Shown: positions 59,443-62,372 of the stretch, piece by piece
Layout of the letters: each line of letters begins with the position of its first letter
Numbering within the stretch: the stretch's first letter is position 1
Source: Dysgonamonadaceae bacterium
GTDB lineage: Bacteria > Bacteroidota > Bacteroidia > Bacteroidales > Azobacteroidaceae
Length of the DNA stretch: 62,372 nucleotides
Assembly (NCBI GenBank): GCA_031272085.1
Contig: JAISUN010000073.1
Span: 1 to 62,372, forward strand
Direction of reading: 5' to 3'
Position numbers and translations under genes: made by a program
The notes under the pieces: model-generated
Database searches by the model: none
The model's input: only the letters and a program-made list of their open reading frames with translations
What the model was told of the DNA's origin: nothing

Positions 59443-59799
59443 ATGAAACCGAATAAGGAAATTATTTTTCTGACGCCCAACACGAGCGAATTTTACAGAG
59501 AATGTCTGGCAGAGGCAGTTTCGTTCCGCTTCGACCGTATGCCTGACAATTCGTGGCGCAGATTTGTTTCGGATATTACGCCGGAAGAGGCTTTTGCGCG
59601 GCTCGACCAAATAACTTCGCATACTTTGCGCGTCTGCGAACATTCTTTCGATGAGGAAAACGAGCGTTGGGGCGCACAGCGGCATTTGGAAATGAGTTTT
59701 GAACTGCGCGAAGGCGATTCAACCTATATCTTTTCGGCAGAAATAAATATCCGCCGTCTGGATTGCCTGACGGCGAAATATTTGCTAAAACCGCTGTAA
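59443..59799 (+). CDS. Small conserved-looking hypothetical protein
   Basis: The 118-residue soluble protein starts MKPNKEIIFLTPNTSEFYRE and is acidic with the central segment WRRFVSDITPEEAFARLDQI. There is no signal peptide or membrane segment. A clear promoter precedes it, and codon use looks like its neighbours, so it is probably a real gene. The stop codon is 42 bp from the convergent mlaF-type gene. I do not recognise a family. Confidence 0.7.
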   Translation: MKPNKEIIFLTPNTSEFYRECLAEAVSFRFDRMPDNSWRRFVSDITPEEAFARLDQITSHTLRVCEHSFDEENERWGAQRHLEMSFELREGDSTYIFSAEINIRRLDCLTAKYLLKPL

Positions 59800-59841
59800 A
59801 TTAGTTATTTAAATGCCAAATTGCGTCATTGACAAAACATT

Positions 59842-60615
59842 TTACCCTTCCTCATTAACCCAATTTTCCACTTCTTTGACTTTTTTAAATAAATCGGAGG
59901 CAAAGACAAAATCGTTGAGGCGGGTGTTGTTTGAACTCATTATCTCGTCTTTGTTGCCTTCCCAGGCCTTCTCGCCGTCGGCAATAAAGATAATTTGCTC
60001 GCCGATGTTCATCACCGAGTTCATATCGTGGGTATTGATGACGGTCGTAATGTTGTATTCTTTTGTGATGTCGTGAATCAAATCGTCGATGAGCAGCGAT
60101 GTTTTGGGGTCGAGGCCGGAATTTGGCTCGTCGCAAAACAGGTATTTCGGATTCAGGGCAATAGCCCGCGCAATGGCCACGCGCTTCATCATTCCGCCGC
60201 TTATTTCGCCCGGATATAGCGATTCGGCGCCGGTCAGGTTTACGCGTTCGAGGCAGAATTGCCCGCGTTTTTCCCTTTCCTTGCGGCTGTCGCGGGTAAA
60301 CATCAGCAGCGGGAAAGTTACGTTTTCCATAACTGTCATCGAATCAAACAGCGCCGAACCCTGAAACAGCATCCCCATCTCGCGACGCAGGAGTTTCAGT
60401 TCTTTCAGTTTCATCCGCGTCAGGTCGCGCCTGTCGTAGAGAATCTGGCCTGAATCGGGGCGCAAAAGGCCAACTAATGTCTTAATAAACACAGTTTTAC
60501 CCGAACCGCTCTGCCCGATAATCAGGTTTGTTTTGCCTTTCTCGAAAGTGGCCGAAATATTTTTCAGGACTTCCTTGTCCTCAAAGGATTTGCAGATATC
60601 TTTAACTTCAATCAT
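59842..60615 (-). CDS. Lipid-transport ABC ATPase, MlaF-type
   Basis: The 257-residue ATPase has Walker A IGQSGSGKTVFIK, Q-loop MLFQGSALFDSM, signature ISGGMMKRVAIARAIAL, Walker B YLFCDEPNSGLD and the switch histidine INTHDMNS. The GQSGSGKTV start and SALFDSM Q-loop are typical of MlaF, the ATPase of MCE-type phospholipid transporters. I start at ATG 60615 (MIEVKDICKSF); extra upstream codons would overlap mlaE deeply. It overlaps the mlaE-type gene by 4 bp. It would power lipid movement across the periplasm. Confidence 0.9.
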   Translation of the reverse strand: MIEVKDICKSFEDKEVLKNISATFEKGKTNLIIGQSGSGKTVFIKTLVGLLRPDSGQILYDRRDLTRMKLKELKLLRREMGMLFQGSALFDSMTVMENVTFPLLMFTRDSRKEREKRGQFCLERVNLTGAESLYPGEISGGMMKRVAIARAIALNPKYLFCDEPNSGLDPKTSLLIDDLIHDITKEYNITTVINTHDMNSVMNIGEQIIFIADGEKAWEGNKDEIMSSNNTRLNDFVFASDLFKKVKEVENWVNEEG

Positions 60616-61358
60616 TTTGCCAGCATTAAATGTGTAATTACAAGGTCGAAAACGAGAATCAGCACGCTGCACATCACAACCGAATCGGTGCTGGCTTTGC
60701 CAACTTGAAGCGCCCCGCCTTTCACGTAATATCCATAAAACGAAGAAACAGAGGCTATTATAAATGCAAACGACATTGATTTTACAATGGAATATCCTAT
60801 ATAATAGGGCTGAAACCAGTACTGGATGCCGTATTCGTACTTGGCAACCGTAATCATATCCGTCGCAAATGCAATAAGATAGCCGCCGCAGACGCCGAAA
60901 AACATACTGAAAATCACCAAAACGGGAATGAAAACGACAAACGCCGCTATCTTTGGCAATATCAGATAGTTAGCCGAATTGACGCCCATTATTTCCAGAG
61001 CGTCAATCTGTTCTGTAACCCTCATCGTTCCAAGTTCGGACGCGATATTCGAGCCGACTTTTCCTGCTAAAATCAGGCTCATAATTGTCGATGAAAATTC
61101 GAGCAGGATTGTTTCACGGGTGATGTACCCGACAGTAAAACTCGGAATCATAGGCGATTGTATATTCAGCGAAACCTGAATCGTAAGTACCGCCCCGATG
61201 AAAACGGATATGAAAATAACTATCCACAGCGAATCGACGCCAAGTTTGTAGATTTCGGTCAGCGTTTGGCGGAAAAAAACGCTCCAACGCTCAGGAACAG
61301 TGAGCGTTCGCAGCATCAATATAATGTATCGGCCAAATTTTCGTAATGCTTCAATCAT
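60612..61358 (-). CDS. Lipid-transport ABC permease, MlaE-type
   Basis: The 248-residue permease has about six helices and the MlaE family motifs LIWIVIFISVFIGAVLTIQ-like DSLWIVIFISVFIGAVLTIQ, AGKVGSNIASELGTMRVTEQ and IDALEIMGVNSANYLILPKI. It is the membrane partner of the overlapping ATPase. The expected MCE-domain partner (MlaD) is not in the window on either side. Its promoter (61394-61401) overlaps that of lptB, divergent. Confidence 0.9.
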   Translation of the reverse strand: MIEALRKFGRYIILMLRTLTVPERWSVFFRQTLTEIYKLGVDSLWIVIFISVFIGAVLTIQVSLNIQSPMIPSFTVGYITRETILLEFSSTIMSLILAGKVGSNIASELGTMRVTEQIDALEIMGVNSANYLILPKIAAFVVFIPVLVIFSMFFGVCGGYLIAFATDMITVAKYEYGIQYWFQPYYIGYSIVKSMSFAFIIASVSSFYGYYVKGGALQVGKASTDSVVMCSVLILVFDLVITHLMLAK

Positions 61359-61393
61359 TTTAAGGAAAATTCTTTTTGTCTTGAAATAATCTG

Positions 61394-61401
61394 CAAATGT
61401 A
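61394..61401 (-). promoter_or_regulatory. Promoter of the mlaE/mlaF pair (-7 TACATTTG)
   Basis: The minus strand has TACATTTG 36 bp before ATG 61358. It is divergent and close to the lptB promoter at 61414-61421. Confidence 0.55.
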
Positions 61402-61413
61402 ATGAATTTTTAC

Positions 61414-61421
61414 TACTTTTG
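61414..61421 (+). promoter_or_regulatory. Promoter of lptB (-7 TACTTTTG)
   Basis: TACTTTTG lies 23 bp before ATG 61444 and inside the longer open frame from 61402, which supports the shorter start. Confidence 0.58.
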
Positions 61422-61443
61422 CCAAAAATTTGAATTGTTTTTT

Positions 61444-62187
61444 ATGGAACAGACTATTCTTCGCACCGAAGACCTTGTAAAACGGTATCGAAACCGCACC
61501 GTAGTGAACCACGTTTCGATTGACGTCCGCCAGGGCGAAATTGTCGGGCTTTTGGGGCCTAACGGAGCCGGGAAAACCACCACTTTTTATATGGCGGTAG
61601 GGCTGGTAACGCCCAATAAGGGGCGGATTTTCCTCGACGAGGAAGATATTACCAAATATCCGGTTTACCGCCGCGCCCAGATTGGAATCGGCTATCTGGC
61701 GCAGGAAGCCTCGGTTTTCCGCAAACTGACCGTAGAAGACAATATCCGCGCAGTGCTGGAAATGACCGGCCAAAAGCCCGAAGAACAGCACGAAAAAATG
61801 GAAAGCCTGATAGCCGAATTCGGCCTTCAAAAAGTGCGCAAAAACCTTGGCGACCGCCTGTCGGGCGGCGAAAGGCGAAGGGTGGAAATAGCCCGCTGTT
61901 TAGCCATAAATCCGAAGTTTATAATGCTCGACGAACCTTTTGCCGGCGTTGACCCGATAGCGGTACAGGATATTCAGCAGATTGTCGGGCGGCTGAAACA
62001 CAAGAACATAGGCATCCTGATTACCGACCACAACGTTCACGAAACATTGAGCATTACCGACCGCGCCTACCTGCTTTTCGAGGGCAAAGTGCTGTTTCAG
62101 GGCGTAGCCGAAGAACTTGCCGAAAACCCGATTGTCAGGGAAAAATATCTTGGCCGCGATTTCGAGTTGCGGCGGAAAAATCTTTGA
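61444..62187 (+). CDS. lptB: LPS export ABC ATPase LptB
   Basis: The 247-residue ATPase matches LptB, which drives LPS extraction with LptF/G: Walker [38 protein letters not shown]-loop [20 protein letters not shown], signature [17 protein letters not shown], Walker [21 protein letters not shown] and the switch histidine [13 protein letters not shown] start at ATG 61444 ([15 protein letters not shown]) because the promoter lies in the longer frame from 61402. Partner lptA/C/F/G genes are not in the window. Confidence 0.94.
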   Translation: MEQTILRTEDLVKRYRNRTVVNHVSIDVRQGEIVGLLGPNGAGKTTTFYMAVGLVTPNKGRIFLDEEDITKYPVYRRAQIGIGYLAQEASVFRKLTVEDNIRAVLEMTGQKPEEQHEKMESLIAEFGLQKVRKNLGDRLSGGERRRVEIARCLAINPKFIMLDEPFAGVDPIAVQDIQQIVGRLKHKNIGILITDHNVHETLSITDRAYLLFEGKVLFQGVAEELAENPIVREKYLGRDFELRRKNL

Positions 62188-62207
62188 CAGGCGTTTTGCG
62201 TAATTTT

Positions 62208-62372
62208 TTATTTTTCAGCCACATCGCCCGCCATTTCTCCGATAATATAAAGTGGTTTGCCGTTTTTTGTAGATTTATGGAAATCACTTTTAAATCCAAT
62301 GTGAGGTGAGTATTTTACCAGATTTTCGACTGTTATTGGTTGGGATGATTGCTTTTTGAGACTCTCATATCC
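62208..62372 (-). CDS. C-terminal 54 residues of an unidentified protein (5' end outside window)
   Basis: The minus-strand frame is open from the window edge to TAA at 62210-62208. It begins GYESLKKQSSQPITVENLVK and ends NGKPLYIIGEMAGDVAEK. It is basic and soluble-looking, without a membrane segment. The stop lies 20 bp beyond the convergent lptB stop. No family can be assigned from this fragment. Confidence 0.6.
   Translation of the reverse strand, partial: GYESLKKQSSQPITVENLVKYSPHIGFKSDFHKSTKNGKPLYIIGEMAGDVAEK

Overview
The window looks like chromosomal DNA of a member of the Bacteroidota, most likely order Bacteroidales. It has a SusC/SusD pair, a hybrid two-component sensor with a periplasmic propeller, a type IX-sorted secreted protein, NigD-like, DUF3256, DUF4954 and DUF2752 proteins, and many promoters of the Bacteroidota type (TTTG, 19-21 bp, TAnnTTTG). 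Most genes have no Shine-Dalgarno sequence. I saw no rRNA, tRNA, CRISPR array or insertion sequence. One gene is cut by each window edge.

Bases 1-3900 are accessory and hold the most unusual locus. A leftward set of surface or secreted genes (a tail-fibre-like protein cut by the edge, a possible 35-residue membrane peptide and a small secreted protein) abuts a 1.2-kb segment bounded by perfect 32-bp inverted repeats (1572-1603 and 2747-2778). The segment carries an AraC-family regulator gene, two 16-bp direct repeats 21 bp apart that resemble an AraC operator, and an outward-facing promoter. A tyrosine recombinase gene lies just outside. This reads as a phase-variation switch that appears to be OFF here: the promoter points at the 3' end of the recombinase gene, and inversion would aim it at the surface genes. 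A degenerate 8/9-nt repeat is scattered through the same locus, including inside two coding regions.

Bases 4000-31400 are mostly housekeeping: nhaD, a lamin-tail/T9SS protein, asd, a PL11 rhamnogalacturonan lyase, a methyltransferase and an amino-acid permease, a radical SAM protein, a coiled-coil lipoprotein, rsmI, a RecD-like helicase, DUF4861-kduI with a putative regulator and nspC, rpmH, a PASTA protein, rluD, an acyltransferase, a NigD-like lipoprotein, nadE, hemW and eno. PL11, kduI and DUF4861 point to pectin use.

Bases 31600-44700 are a compact polysaccharide utilisation locus: SusC, SusD, a terminator, then a hybrid two-component regulator overlapping a GH2 gene and followed by a GH29 alpha-L-fucosidase gene. 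The likely substrate is a fucosylated, galactose-containing glycan. The hybrid sensor would detect a fragment in the periplasm and the two enzymes would trim it.

Bases 44700-53100 hold the distal spc and alpha ribosomal operons (rpsH to rplQ, leftward). The cluster begins abruptly at rpsH behind its own promoter and a structured leader, with glmS divergent, so the usual S10-spc continuity is broken here. The remainder holds glmS, DUF4954 and DUF3256 genes, a two-domain glycosyltransferase, a small unknown gene, an MlaE/MlaF-type lipid transporter pair, lptB, and the end of an unidentified gene at the right edge.
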